Shown here in pieces: positions 34,557 through 43,908 of a stretch of 64,000 nt of DNA. The translations under genes were made by a program, and so were the position numbers. The stretch is from Hyphomicrobiales bacterium. GTDB lineage: Bacteria; Pseudomonadota; Alphaproteobacteria; Rhizobiales; Rhizobiaceae. Numbering within the stretch: position 1 is the first letter of the stretch; the number at the start of each line of letters is the position of its first letter. The stretch spans positions 189,349 through 253,348 of the forward strand of contig UCHV01000005.1 in the NCBI GenBank assembly GCA_900472395.1, in the 5' to 3' direction. The notes under the pieces are model-generated. The model saw only the letters and a program-made list of their open reading frames with translations, was not told the origin of the DNA and searched no databases.

Positions 34557-34752
34557 GCTCGCTCCCGAAATCGTGTGCAGTGCCGTAATGGCACCCATAC
34601 GAGAGGTTGTGTCATGAAAGGCTTGAACATCCCGTTTTGAGAAACGCTTGCATTTTAACGGCTTGGGATCAAAACAGGGCACACGGCTGAAACACGCTTC
34701 GAAATTGGCCGGAAACGGCACTTCACACATTAACAGGAAGGAAATCCACAAG

Positions 34753-36630
34753 ATGACGTCCCACGTTCGACCGAATGGCATCGAGACCCGCCGCGGTATC
34801 GTGGTCGCAGCCGAGAGTGCTGCCGGTTCCGCCGCAGTTTCCGGTCTCGGCGACCTGCCGACCTGGCGCCTGGAAGACCTCTATGAGAGCCGAGACGGCG
34901 CCAGCTTCAAGGCCGATCTTGATAGCGCGACCGAACGCGCTCGCAATTTCGAAGCGGCCTGGAAAGGCAAGCTTGCCGATGCCGCAACAAAGACGGGCGC
35001 TGAAGGGCTCGGCGCGGCGATTGCCGACTATGACGAACTCGACGACCTCTTTGGCAAGATCGGCTCCTATGCCGGCCTCGCGTATTTTTCCGACACGTCC
35101 GATCCGGCAAACGGCAAATTTTATGGCGACGTACAGGCAAAGCTGACGGACCTGTCATCTCACCTTCTGTTTTTCGCGCTGGAACTGAACCGTATCGATG
35201 ATGCGCTCATCGATGCCGCCATCACCCGCGATCCGGCCATTGCCCATTACCAGCCATGGATCGTCGATCTGAGGAAGGACAAGCCCTTTCAGCTGGAAGA
35301 CAAGCTGGAACAGCTCTTCCTCGACAAATCGATGACCTCGGCCGCCGCCTTCAATCGCCTGTTCGACGAGACCATGGCCGACCTGCGTTTCGAGGTGGAT
35401 GGCGAAAAGCAGTCGCTGGAACTGACGCTGAACATGCTGCAGGAACCGGACCCTGAAATCCGCGCCAAGGCCGCGGCCGCCCTGTCCGCCACGTTCAAGG
35501 ACAACCTGCGCGTCTTCACGCTGATCACCAACACTCTGGCCAAGGACAAGGCGATTTCCGACCGCTGGCGCGGTTTCGAGGATATTGCCGACAGCCGCCA
35601 CCTCGCCAACCGCGTCGAGCGCGAAACTGTCGATGCGCTGGCCGCAGCGGTAAAGGACGCCTATCCGCGCCTGTCGCACCGCTATTACGCCATGAAAGCA
35701 AAATGGCTCGGCATGGAAGCCATGAATTTTTGGGACCGCAACGCGCCGCTGCCTGAAACGCCCAATGCGGTCATCCCATGGGCCGAAGCCAAGGATACCG
35801 TCCTTTCGGCTTACGGCGCATTCTCGCCCGAAATGGCCGATATCGCCCGCCGCTTCTTCGACGAACAATGGATCGATGCCCCTGCCCGCCCCGGCAAGGC
35901 ACCGGGCGCTTTTGCGCATCCGACGGTGCCGTCGGCGCATCCTTACGTTCTGGTCAACTATCTTGGCAAACCGCGTGACGTGATGACACTCGCGCATGAA
36001 CTTGGCCACGGTGTGCATCAGGTGCTGGCCGGCGGTCAGGGTGCCCTGATGTGCCAGACGCCGCTGACACTCGCCGAAACCGCTTCCGTCTTCGGCGAGA
36101 TGCTGACCTTCCGCGCACTTCTGGAAAAGACGAAGGACAGACGCGAACGCAAGGCCATGCTCGCCCAGAAGGTCGAGGACATGATCAACACGGTCGTGCG
36201 CCAGATCGCCTTCTACGAATTCGAGCGCAAGGTCCACACCGCCCGCAAGGACGGCGAACTGACCGCCGAGCAGATCGGCCAACTGTGGCTGTCGGTACAG
36301 GCGGAAAGTCTTGGCCCGGCGATCAAAATCTCGGAAGGATACGAGACCTGGTGGACCTATATCCCCCACTTCATCCACTCGCCCTTTTACGTTTACGCCT
36401 ATGCGTTTGGCGATTGCCTGGTGAACTCGCTTTACGCGGTCTACCAGAACGCGGCTCCCGGATTTCAGGAAAAATACTTCGACCTGCTCAAGGCCGGCGG
36501 CTCGAAACATTATTCCGAACTGCTGAAACCGTTCGGCCTCGATGCTTCCGATCCGGCCTTCTGGTCGAAGGGTCTGTCGATGATCGAAAGCCTGATCGAC
36601 GAACTGGAAGCGCTGGACGGGGCAAACTGA
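34753..36630 (+). CDS. pepF: M3 family oligoendopeptidase F
   Basis: 625 aa from the ATG at 34753, with GGAAGGAA upstream; the frame is open to 34648 but that start has no such site. The zinc site HELGHGVHQ lies in MTLAHELGHGVHQVLAGGQG, with the downstream glutamate in LAETASVFGEM. The N-terminal PepF/M3B region is complete. It cleaves short peptides in the cytoplasm. Followed by a GGCCGGAC/GTCCGGCC hairpin at 36649-36668. Confidence 0.93.
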   Translation: MTSHVRPNGIETRRGIVVAAESAAGSAAVSGLGDLPTWRLEDLYESRDGASFKADLDSATERARNFEAAWKGKLADAATKTGAEGLGAAIADYDELDDLFGKIGSYAGLAYFSDTSDPANGKFYGDVQAKLTDLSSHLLFFALELNRIDDALIDAAITRDPAIAHYQPWIVDLRKDKPFQLEDKLEQLFLDKSMTSAAAFNRLFDETMADLRFEVDGEKQSLELTLNMLQEPDPEIRAKAAAALSATFKDNLRVFTLITNTLAKDKAISDRWRGFEDIADSRHLANRVERETVDALAAAVKDAYPRLSHRYYAMKAKWLGMEAMNFWDRNAPLPETPNAVIPWAEAKDTVLSAYGAFSPEMADIARRFFDEQWIDAPARPGKAPGAFAHPTVPSAHPYVLVNYLGKPRDVMTLAHELGHGVHQVLAGGQGALMCQTPLTLAETASVFGEMLTFRALLEKTKDRRERKAMLAQKVEDMINTVVRQIAFYEFERKVHTARKDGELTAEQIGQLWLSVQAESLGPAIKISEGYETWWTYIPHFIHSPFYVYAYAFGDCLVNSLYAVYQNAAPGFQEKYFDLLKAGGSKHYSELLKPFGLDASDPAFWSKGLSMIESLIDELEALDGAN

Positions 36631-36839
36631 TCCGGATTGTATCTTGCCGGCCGGACGAATGTCCGGCCGCGACCGCCTGCGGGTGAGATCCGAATGTCGC
36701 CCGAAGATGTCAGCGCGATGAAGCTGCTCGAAGGCGCTCTGGGACCTCCCCTCGTCGTTACAGCCACTTGTGAATCCGTCACTCCGGGTCTACGAGAACG
36801 CCGCGCCTGATAAGGCGTGCGCTCCGAGGACCTGACCGC

Positions 36840-37997
36840 GTGAACACTTCGTCGCCCTTCGCTTTCTTTCGCGACGACCGCTCCGGCCAGAGCATGGTCT
36901 TCGACAATCCGCGCGACATCATCCTCGCTCATACCGCCGCCGACATTCTGCCTGCGCTGGAAAAACTGGAAGCCGCAAGACAAGCCGGGTTCTGGCTGGC
37001 GGGGTACCTCTCCTACGAGGCGGGTTACATCTTCGAACCCAAACTGCGGCCGCTGATCGAGGACAATCGGAAAACGCCGCTGATCGCCATGGGCATTTTC
37101 GATGCCCCCGCCGGCAACGATCATCCGCTGGCAACCGTCCCTTCCGCATCCGATACGGCAACACTCACCAATTTCCGCGCCGGCTGGGATTTCGATACCT
37201 ATGCGGAACGCTTCGCACGCCTGCACCACCATATCAGGCGCGGCGATTGTTATCAGGCCAACTTGACCATGCCGATCACCGCCCACTGGGAAGGCGATGC
37301 GAAGGCTTTGTTCTGGTCGCTGATCGAACGCCAGCCGGTGCGCTATGGGGCGTTGATCGATCTGGGGGGCCCCACCATCCTGTCGCGCTCGCCGGAACTG
37401 TTCTTTTCGGTGGATGCCGGCGGCATGATCGAAACGCATCCGATGAAAGGCACCGCCGCTCGTGGAAGAAACGAAGCGGAAGACAGCGCCATCATCGCCG
37501 CCATGCTGACGGACGAAAAGACGCTCGCCGAAAATCGCATGATCGTCGATCTCCTGCGCAACGACATTTCCGCCGTGACGCAGGTCGGTACGCTCAATGT
37601 GCCAAAACTTTTCGAGATCGAAACCTATCCGACCGTGCACCAGATGGTCAGCCATATCAGCGCCCAATTGTTGCCGAAAACAGGCTTGCCGGAGATTCTG
37701 GCCGCTCTTTTTCCCTGCGGTTCGATCACCGGCGCCCCGAAAATGTGGGCGATGCGCATTCTGTCGGAACTGGAGGACGGACCGCGCGATGCCTATTGCG
37801 GCGCGATCGGCTGGTGTGATCCGGCAGGTCCCATGCGATTTTCGGTGGCCATCCGCACGATCTCCCTTTTCAGGAACGGGAATGCGGTCTTCAATGTGGG
37901 CGGTGGCATCGTGTTCGATTCCACGGCAGAGGCGGAGTATGAGGAATGTCTGCTAAAGGCAAGGTTCGCGGCGGGAAGCCAGCCGATCTGTCGCTGA
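36840..37997 (+). CDS. pabB: Aminodeoxychorismate synthase component I
   Basis: 385 aa from a GTG with GAGGAC upstream. Chorismate-binding domain features: YQANLTMPI, MKGTAARGRNEAEDSAI, NRMIVDLLRNDIS and CGSITGAPKMWAM. It converts chorismate plus ammonia or glutamine nitrogen to aminodeoxychorismate for folate synthesis. It overlaps the lyase gene pabC by 52 bases, so the two steps of p-aminobenzoate synthesis are coupled. Confidence 0.93.
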   Translation: MNTSSPFAFFRDDRSGQSMVFDNPRDIILAHTAADILPALEKLEAARQAGFWLAGYLSYEAGYIFEPKLRPLIEDNRKTPLIAMGIFDAPAGNDHPLATVPSASDTATLTNFRAGWDFDTYAERFARLHHHIRRGDCYQANLTMPITAHWEGDAKALFWSLIERQPVRYGALIDLGGPTILSRSPELFFSVDAGGMIETHPMKGTAARGRNEAEDSAIIAAMLTDEKTLAENRMIVDLLRNDISAVTQVGTLNVPKLFEIETYPTVHQMVSHISAQLLPKTGLPEILAALFPCGSITGAPKMWAMRILSELEDGPRDAYCGAIGWCDPAGPMRFSVAIRTISLFRNGNAVFNVGGGIVFDSTAEAEYEECLLKARFAAGSQPICR

Positions 37998-38605
37998 TCG
38001 AGACCATGCGCTGGGAACCGGATACCGGTTTTGCCCGCATCGACCAGCATTTGCGCCGGCTGAAACGTTCCGCCGATGCGCTCGGTTTCCGCTCCGGCCC
38101 CGACGACCTTCTGCAACGCCTGAAGACTGCAGCCGAAGGCGACGCCCCCTTGCGCGTGCGTCTGGAAATGACCTTTCGCGGCAATATCGACATCACCACG
38201 ACGGCTTTCAGCCCGCTTTCGCAGGAAACCGTCTGGCGCATAAAGATCGCCGAAACCCGCATGCCATCCGACGATCTGATGTACCGCCACAAGACCACCC
38301 GCCGCGAGGTTTACGAAGCCGCGCGCGCAGAATTCTCCATGGAAGATGTGGATGAGGTTCTGCTCCTCAACGAACGCGACGAACTCTGCGAAGGTACGAT
38401 AACCAATATCTTCGTCGAACAGGCCGACGGCGCTCTGACGACGCCGCCGATCTCTTCCGGCCTTCTCGCCGGCATCCTGCGCGGCGACCTCATCCGTGAA
38501 GGCCGCGCCAAATCCAGCTTGGTAAAACAGGCAGATCTGACGGGACGGCAGATTTATGTCGGCAATTCACTGCGCGGCTTGATCAGGGCGGAACTGGTGG
38601 CTTGA
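37946..38605 (+). CDS. pabC: Aminodeoxychorismate lyase-like class IV aminotransferase
   Basis: 219 aa, within the family but short. The PLP lysine is in MYRHKTTRREVYE, the phosphate-binding segment in CEGTITNIFVE, and the end segment in SSGLLAGILRGDLI. Class IV fold-type enzymes here eliminate pyruvate from aminodeoxychorismate to give p-aminobenzoate. The function rests on fusion-like overlap with pabB. Some branched-chain or D-amino acid aminotransferases look alike. Confidence 0.85.
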   Translation: MSAKGKVRGGKPADLSLIETMRWEPDTGFARIDQHLRRLKRSADALGFRSGPDDLLQRLKTAAEGDAPLRVRLEMTFRGNIDITTTAFSPLSQETVWRIKIAETRMPSDDLMYRHKTTRREVYEAARAEFSMEDVDEVLLLNERDELCEGTITNIFVEQADGALTTPPISSGLLAGILRGDLIREGRAKSSLVKQADLTGRQIYVGNSLRGLIRAELVA

Positions 38606-38624
38606 GGTTCGATGCCGATATCGC

Positions 38625-38918
38625 CTAGCGAACGAAAGGCGTTCGAGGCATTTTTCGGCGACCATCGAACACCTCTATGATTTCGATCTCATCGCCCACG
38701 CGGCGGTAAATCAGAGAATAGACGGATTGAGGCACGATAAGGCGGCGGACGTTCGCGATGACCGTTGCAACCCCCATATCCGGGTGATCCGCCAGCAGTG
38801 CCGAAATATCCAGCACCCTTTTGGCGAGACGGTTGGCAGCAACCGGATTGTCTTCGGAAATGTGGGCACGAATGCGTGCGAGATCGACAATAGCCTCTCC
38901 CGCCCAGACCACTCTCAT
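38625..38918 (-). CDS. ParE/RelE-family toxin
   Basis: 97 aa. The ParE-type fold is suggested by VVWAGEAIVDLARIRAHISE, NPVAANRLAKRVLDISALLA, the MGVATVIANVRRLIV strand and VYSLIYRRVGDEIEIIEVFD, with a basic end. It follows its antitoxin with an ATGA overlap. Family members poison gyrase or act as ribosome-dependent RNases; which one applies here cannot be told. Confidence 0.87.
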   Translation of the reverse strand: MRVVWAGEAIVDLARIRAHISEDNPVAANRLAKRVLDISALLADHPDMGVATVIANVRRLIVPQSVYSLIYRRVGDEIEIIEVFDGRRKMPRTPFVR

Positions 38919-39199
38919 CGGCGCTTCTGTATGATATCCGGCTCAGGCGGCGACAACTCGTTCGGTGTCCCCCAGGAAAGCAGCCATTTTTCCACTGCGG
39001 AATGCGAAACGAAGTTACCTTCATCCGCTCTATCGACCGCCGCCTGTAGATAACGCCGCTCGTTTTCCCTTTCCTCCAGATAGGCCGCAAGCGCATCTTC
39101 AACCAGAACGTTTGCCGGCCGCCGCGTTGCGGCCGACAATTCATCCAGTCTGGTTTTCATCTCTTCAGAAATCTGAAGCGACATGATGTGGGATGTCAT
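38915..39199 (-). CDS. Antitoxin of the ParE pair (ribbon-helix-helix type)
   Basis: 94 aa from the ATG at 39199, with GAGAGG upstream; an internal ATG gives MSLQISEEMKTRLDELS as the first residues. The N-terminal ribbon-helix-helix (SLQISEEMKTRLDELSAATR) binds the operator and the C-terminal part would wrap the toxin. Overlaps the toxin start. Expected to autorepress the pair. Confidence 0.83.
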   Translation of the reverse strand: MTSHIMSLQISEEMKTRLDELSAATRRPANVLVEDALAAYLEERENERRYLQAAVDRADEGNFVSHSAVEKWLLSWGTPNELSPPEPDIIQKRR

Positions 39200-39254
39200 C
39201 GGCAAACACGCCTCTCTTTTGCGGCATTATAGCACGAGACGAGAGGCGCGAAAA

Positions 39255-39599
39255 CTACGGCTTTTGCCGGTAAAACACCATGCCGCCATGATGAAGCACA
39301 TCGAGGCTCACGAACTCGCCGTCAGCGGTGAAACCGGTATCGTCCCAATAATCGATGTGGCTTCCGGTCACTTCGTATCGTCCCTGATAGGCGCTTTCGC
39401 GGCTGCCGCGTGCCTCGTCATAGCGGTTGTCGGGCAAAAGCTCGTGGCGGATGCGGCCGTCTTCGGTCACCCACATGCCGACATAAGGGTGGGTCTGCGA
39501 GGTCTTGTTCATGGTGGTCTCCTCTGCAAAAACGGGATGGGCGAACACCGCCGCCAGCGAAACGGCGGTGCGAAGGGCAAGCTGGCGGCGGGTCATCAT
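39255..39599 (-). CDS. Atu4866-family exported protein
   Basis: 114 aa; ATG(s) at 39599/39596 behind GGGAGG. A signal peptide (RRQLALRTAVSLAAVFAHPV, then FAEE) precedes a compact domain: HPYVGMWVTEDGRIRHELLP, GRYEVTGSHIDYWDDTGFTA and LHHGGMVFYR. This matches the small Atu4866 family, first described from Agrobacterium, a lipocalin-like beta barrel of unknown role. It sits eight bases after the SDR stop, in the same operon. Confidence 0.88.
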   Translation of the reverse strand: MMTRRQLALRTAVSLAAVFAHPVFAEETTMNKTSQTHPYVGMWVTEDGRIRHELLPDNRYDEARGSRESAYQGRYEVTGSHIDYWDDTGFTADGEFVSLDVLHHGGMVFYRQKP

Positions 39600-39607
39600 C
39601 GCCTCCC

Positions 39608-40342
39608 TCAATAGGCCGAGCGAACCGAGCGCACGACGATCTCGCTGACATCGACATCCTCGGGCTGCTCGATGGCGAAGCGCACCGCGCGGCCGATTGC
39701 GTCTGGCGTGAGCGCAATCGCGCGGTAGCTTTTCATGCCCTCGGCCGCCACCGGATCGGTAATCGTGTCGGCCAGTTCGCTTTCCACGACGCCGGGATGA
39801 ATGCAGGTGACGCGCAGCTTGTCGTTTTCCTGGCGCAGACCATCGGAAATCGCCCGCACCGCATATTTGGTGGCACAATAGACAGCGGCCGTCGGCGAAA
39901 CGGAAAGCGCACCCACCGAGGCAATGTTGATGATCTGGCCGGACCCGCGCGCAGTCATCTCGGGCAGCACGGCAGCAATGCCGTAAAGCACGCCCTTGAT
40001 GTTGACATCGACCATACGGTCCCATTCCTCGACCTTGAGCGAGGACATTGGCGATAAGGGCATGACGCCGGCATTGTTGACGATCACATCCACCCGGCCG
40101 AATTCTTTTCGCGCCGCTTCGGCAAAAGCAGTCACGTCGGCGCGATCGGTGACATCGAGCTTGCGGGTCATGACCTTGCCGCCGACGGCGCGGATGTCGT
40201 CCGCAACCGCTTCCAGCCGGTCGGTGCGGCGGGCGCCGAGCACGACGATAGCACCTGACTTTGCCAGTTCATGGGCGATACCGACGCCGATACCGCTCGA
40301 TGCGCCGGTGATGAGAACGACCTTGTCCATGATCTTGTTCAC
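39608..40342 (-). CDS. Short-chain dehydrogenase/reductase
   Basis: 244 aa from a GTG at 40342 with AAGGAG seven bases upstream. Classical SDR: cofactor loop TGASSGIGVG, NNAG, active-site S...Y-C-A-T-K (VYCATKYAVRAI) and PGVVESELA. The R after GA-R-R in strand 2 suggests NADP(H). Divergent from the LysR gene, which probably controls it. The substrate is unknown. Confidence 0.9.
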   Translation of the reverse strand: MNKIMDKVVLITGASSGIGVGIAHELAKSGAIVVLGARRTDRLEAVADDIRAVGGKVMTRKLDVTDRADVTAFAEAARKEFGRVDVIVNNAGVMPLSPMSSLKVEEWDRMVDVNIKGVLYGIAAVLPEMTARGSGQIINIASVGALSVSPTAAVYCATKYAVRAISDGLRQENDKLRVTCIHPGVVESELADTITDPVAAEGMKSYRAIALTPDAIGRAVRFAIEQPEDVDVSEIVVRSVRSAY

Positions 40343-40455
40343 TGACTTTCTCCTTGCGATTTTCCCGCATCATTGCGGTTGCCATGAACCTAACCCTCGC
40401 GCATTGTTGCGATAAGCCGCTCATTACTTTCCATAATGGCAAGGAAAATTAACCA
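40343..40455. promoter_or_regulatory. Divergent promoter region, SDR operon / LysR regulator
   Basis: 113 bases between divergent starts. It carries T-N11-A-like motifs typical of LysR sites, but I cannot single one out with confidence. Confidence 0.4.
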
Positions 40456-41349
40456 ATGATGCCTGACTTCAATGCGCTTGCCGTTTTCGCTCTGGTGGCG
40501 GAGGAGAGGAATTTCCGCGCCGCAGCCGACCGCATGGGCGTCACCCGTTCAGCCGTCAGCCAGACGATCCGAAGACTGGAAGAAACGCTCGGCATCGCGC
40601 TCGTTTCGCGCACCACCCGCAGCGTTTCCCTTACCGAAGCCGGCGAGCGGCTTTACGCGGAAACGGCGCCAGCGCTGTCCGACATGCGCGGTGCGGTCGA
40701 GGCCGCCGCCAATCGCCAGGATCGTCCGCGTGGAAAACTCAATCTGGCTGTGTCTTCGATTGCCGAGAGTTTTCTTTCCGGCCCGCTGCTGGCTGCGTTC
40801 GCCGAGGAAAACCCGGATGTGAAACTGCACATCACCGTCACCGATGAGGAGTTCGATATTGTCGCCGAAGGGTATGATGCCGGTGTGCGGCTCGGCGAAG
40901 TGATCGCGCAGGACATGATCGCCGTGCCCGTCTCCGGCAATCAGCGGCAGCTGGCCGTCGCCTCACCCGCCTACCTGAAACGTTTCGGCACTCCCGCGCA
41001 TCCGCGTGACCTTGGTCAACACCGCTGCATCGGCTGGCGTGTCGGCCCTCATGTGGCACCTTATCGCTGGGAGTTTGCGGAAGACGGCAAGGAATTTGCC
41101 GTCGCCGTCTCCGATACCATCACCACAACCGACATGGCCCTGATGGTCAGCCTTTCCATTGCCGGGGCGGGCATTTCCTTCGGCATGGAGGACACGTTTC
41201 GACAGCCGCTGGCGCGCGGCGAACTGGTGCCGGTTCTGGAAGATTTCTGCCCGTGGTTTCCGGGCTTTTACCTCTATTATCCAAGCCGGCGAAACATGGC
41301 GCCGAAACTGCGGGCGCTTGTGGATCATCTGCGGCAGTTTCGGAAATGA
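40456..41349 (+). CDS. LysR-family transcriptional regulator
   Basis: 297 aa. N-terminal winged HTH (FNALAVFALVAEERNFRAAA, then VTRSAVSQTIRRLEETLGIA) and an effector domain from about residue 90 (GKLNLAVSSIAESFLSGPLL). Divergent from the SDR/Atu4866 operon, its likely target. The inducer is unknown. Confidence 0.93.
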   Translation: MMPDFNALAVFALVAEERNFRAAADRMGVTRSAVSQTIRRLEETLGIALVSRTTRSVSLTEAGERLYAETAPALSDMRGAVEAAANRQDRPRGKLNLAVSSIAESFLSGPLLAAFAEENPDVKLHITVTDEEFDIVAEGYDAGVRLGEVIAQDMIAVPVSGNQRQLAVASPAYLKRFGTPAHPRDLGQHRCIGWRVGPHVAPYRWEFAEDGKEFAVAVSDTITTTDMALMVSLSIAGAGISFGMEDTFRQPLARGELVPVLEDFCPWFPGFYLYYPSRRNMAPKLRALVDHLRQFRK

Positions 41350-42567
41350 TCAGCCTTCCCGCCGCTCAACCTCGTAAACGCAGCATGTCGCGCCATCGAT
41401 CTCATATCGACCGCCCGCCTTCCACAAGGAATAGGCAGGTTCCAGATCGAGCGTCGGCGCCTCGCGACGCAGGCCGAGCTTGGAGATCAAACCGCCCCTC
41501 GGCCTCGGTTTGGGTTGCGGCAAATCGGGCTGCAACAGAAACAGCATCAACCAGTCCTGCAAAACATAGTCCGTCGTCACACCATGACAGGCTTCCTTGA
41601 GACAGTAATGCCAGCCGGGTCTTTTGGGCCCTGAATAACGCACCTCATCGGCGAAAGCGTCCAATGCGTCGCCGGCTTCCTCCCATTCGGGATGCTCCGG
41701 CTTGCCCACCACAAATGTCAGGTTTTCAAGCGCCTCGGCATGGCTCGTTTTGCCACGTGCGCGCAGGAAAGCAGCCCGCTGCGCGATATCGCGACGCGCG
41801 AGCTCGACGAGAACCTCTAGCGGACGTGCGTTGCGGGCAAGCGGATGAACGTGAGAACTTGCGTCCGCCTGTTCTTCATCCGATGACGAAGCGGAGTGCC
41901 AGGATAGCCTGTGGTCCGAAAACAGCCGTTTCAACCTTTCGAGAAACCGGCCTCCATCCGGCAGATCACCGAACAGGGCATCGAAATGGTCCGGATGTGC
42001 ATGCCTGAGGAGCGCAATGAAACGGCCATAGTCGTTTTCCTTTTCGCCCGTATAGGTTTGCCGCCAGAGCGTTTCCAGATCGTCCTCTTCATCCCGTACC
42101 GGTTCGGGTGACGAAACGCCCCCGGCATCGGCCTCTTCAGATGGCTTCGATTGCGGCTCTTCGGCCAGGTCGGCAAAATGCTTGAGCGGCAGATAGATAT
42201 TGGCCACTTTCACGCCCGCGGCGCCGATAGCCATGTCGGATCCTTCAGGCCACCAGTGCCGGCTGTCACGAACCCTATTGGCGCCCATGACATTGTCCAG
42301 CCCCTTCCAGAGATCGCAAAGCCGGCGCGCCCACGCCTGATATTCCGGCGACTTATCATCCACCTTCGGATGCGGAAGCTCCAGCAGCCAGGCCTCGATC
42401 AGGTCCTCTCCCGGCCCGATATCGTCATCGGATGTATGCCTTTTGCCGAGCACAACACCCTTGCGCCATTCGCCCGCAAAAAATGCCAGCCTTGCATGGT
42501 TTTCACCGCCCGGCGCATAACTGCCATAGACGATCAGCGCCAGGGCGCGGTTGTTTGCTTCACTCAA
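41350..42567 (-). CDS. Hypothetical protein, 405 aa
   Basis: Soluble, tryptophan-rich, with no signal or membrane segment. The N-terminal part (ALALIVYGSYAPGGENHARL) and the C-terminal part (DGATCCVYEVERREG) read as conserved core sequence, with a disordered acidic linker in the middle (about 165-185 and 260-275). I do not recognise a domain. Followed 15 bases away by the DUF4375 gene on the same strand, which precedes it in transcription. Confidence 0.75.
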   Translation of the reverse strand: MSEANNRALALIVYGSYAPGGENHARLAFFAGEWRKGVVLGKRHTSDDDIGPGEDLIEAWLLELPHPKVDDKSPEYQAWARRLCDLWKGLDNVMGANRVRDSRHWWPEGSDMAIGAAGVKVANIYLPLKHFADLAEEPQSKPSEEADAGGVSSPEPVRDEEDDLETLWRQTYTGEKENDYGRFIALLRHAHPDHFDALFGDLPDGGRFLERLKRLFSDHRLSWHSASSSDEEQADASSHVHPLARNARPLEVLVELARRDIAQRAAFLRARGKTSHAEALENLTFVVGKPEHPEWEEAGDALDAFADEVRYSGPKRPGWHYCLKEACHGVTTDYVLQDWLMLFLLQPDLPQPKPRPRGGLISKLGLRREAPTLDLEPAYSLWKAGGRYEIDGATCCVYEVERREG

Positions 42568-42582
42568 TATCGGTTCCCTGGG

Positions 42583-43752
42583 TCATTTCGGCAGAATGTC
42601 GTTTTCCTTGGCCACGCGGATCATTGCATCGGACATTGCGCCGTCATCCACCGGCCCGGTCAGTTCGTAAAGCGCATTGTCGAAATCCTCGCCCTTGGTC
42701 GCCATGAAATTGCGTCTTTTTTCAAGATCGCGCGGATAAGGGGTTGGAAACATGGCGATCCCCTTGTGCACCGCCGCCGCATGTTTGCTCAATCCCCAGT
42801 CGGTCAAAGCCGCTTCCACTTCCGGCATCAGGTTGCCGGAGGAATTGAAAAAGGCCTGATGCACCGAGCCGTTCAGCATCTCGTCCTGAAAATATTTGAC
42901 CACCATGATCTGCGCATAGGGCTTTGGCAGACCGGAGAGGCGCGAAAGCACGGCATCGGTATCACCGTAAGGATCGACACAGGCAAAGATACCGCCGGCC
43001 ATGCGGTTGAAGCGGGTTTCCTCCGGCATGTTGGCGCGGATCGGTTCGTAGATCGCCGTCAGTTCCGGCGAAGCCTCGATGCGCTTGACCGCCTCATCGA
43101 GCAGGCGGGGAAGTTGTCGGAAGCGGGCGGAAAGGTCCTTCAAACCACCGTCGATTGTTTTGTCGAACTCACCCTCACCTTTATTCCATTGATCGTAGCG
43201 CTGTTTCACCGTTCCATAGTCGATGCCGAACAGAGCCTTGCCTTGCAGCAACAAGGCCGCATGCGCCGTCAGGCCCTCGGCATCCAACGTCGCCAGCAGC
43301 TCGTCGACAAAAACGCCGTCGAGCAGAACAAAAAAATTCAGAAGCCCGTTGTCATGCGGCGCTGTGGTCCATTGACTGCCGGCGACCAGCATGAGGATCG
43401 GACGTTCGATTGCCGGATAGGTCGCAAGACCGCGCGCCAGCGCCTCACGTCTTTTGATGGCACCTTCGGCGCTCATGAGGTCCTCATAACTCATTCGAGA
43501 TCGGTCGGGTTCGTCCATGAACTTGATGTGGGGAGAGCCGATCAGGAAAGCATGCTGCGCAATCGCAAACGACATCGGATAACGTTTCAACGCCTCAAGA
43601 TCACACGCCTTACTCTCCTCGTCCGCCAGCGCCACGGCCATGTTGCAGCCGAGGAAAAACACGATCCAGAAGGCCAGCCACAGCGCCCAGCGCGGCAGAC
43701 CGGCATTGTCCTTCACGGCAGCAATCATCCTGCCCGCTCTAACCACAACCAT
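42583..43752 (-). CDS. DUF4375 (DMP19-like) domain protein with N-terminal membrane/signal segment
   Basis: 389 aa from the ATG at 43752, with GGGTGG upstream; ATG at 43728 is the alternative. A hydrophobic stretch (RWALWLAFWIVFFLGCNMAV) forms a signal or anchor. The C-terminal part (GSVHQAFFNSSGNLMPEVEA, then HAAAVHKGIAMFP) is the DUF4375 pattern. Function unknown in the family. Likely transcribed with the downstream hypothetical gene. Confidence 0.75.
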   Translation of the reverse strand: MVVVRAGRMIAAVKDNAGLPRWALWLAFWIVFFLGCNMAVALADEESKACDLEALKRYPMSFAIAQHAFLIGSPHIKFMDEPDRSRMSYEDLMSAEGAIKRREALARGLATYPAIERPILMLVAGSQWTTAPHDNGLLNFFVLLDGVFVDELLATLDAEGLTAHAALLLQGKALFGIDYGTVKQRYDQWNKGEGEFDKTIDGGLKDLSARFRQLPRLLDEAVKRIEASPELTAIYEPIRANMPEETRFNRMAGGIFACVDPYGDTDAVLSRLSGLPKPYAQIMVVKYFQDEMLNGSVHQAFFNSSGNLMPEVEAALTDWGLSKHAAAVHKGIAMFPTPYPRDLEKRRNFMATKGEDFDNALYELTGPVDDGAMSDAMIRVAKENDILPK

Positions 43753-43908
43753 TGTAACCACCCGCCCCTGCGCGCCGCCGTTTTCGGCGCCAAAACCCGT
43801 TTTTCCCCTTTCTAGGGCGCGGCAGGAATGTTCCAAGAGCCGAGGGTATATTTCCACGCAGGCAACCGGACATTGACAAGCGGCGGAGACGAAGCCAGCG
43901 TGCAGGCC

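Noticed and set aside
33324..34640. 438-codon plus ORF opposite the sigma-54 regulator
   Set aside because: Shadow; the minus strand carries GAFTGA and other diagnostic motifs.
35155..36510. 451-codon minus ORF opposite pepF
   Set aside because: Antisense shadow with no domain; pepF has an intact zinc motif on the other strand.
36694..36810. 38-codon ORF (MSPEDVSAMKLLEGALG..) between pepF and pabB
   Set aside because: No ribosome binding site and no family; could be a remnant, but unsupported.
42151..43815. 554-codon plus ORF opposite the DUF4375 and hypothetical genes
   Set aside because: Antisense shadow; the minus strand carries the family pattern, signal segment and starts.
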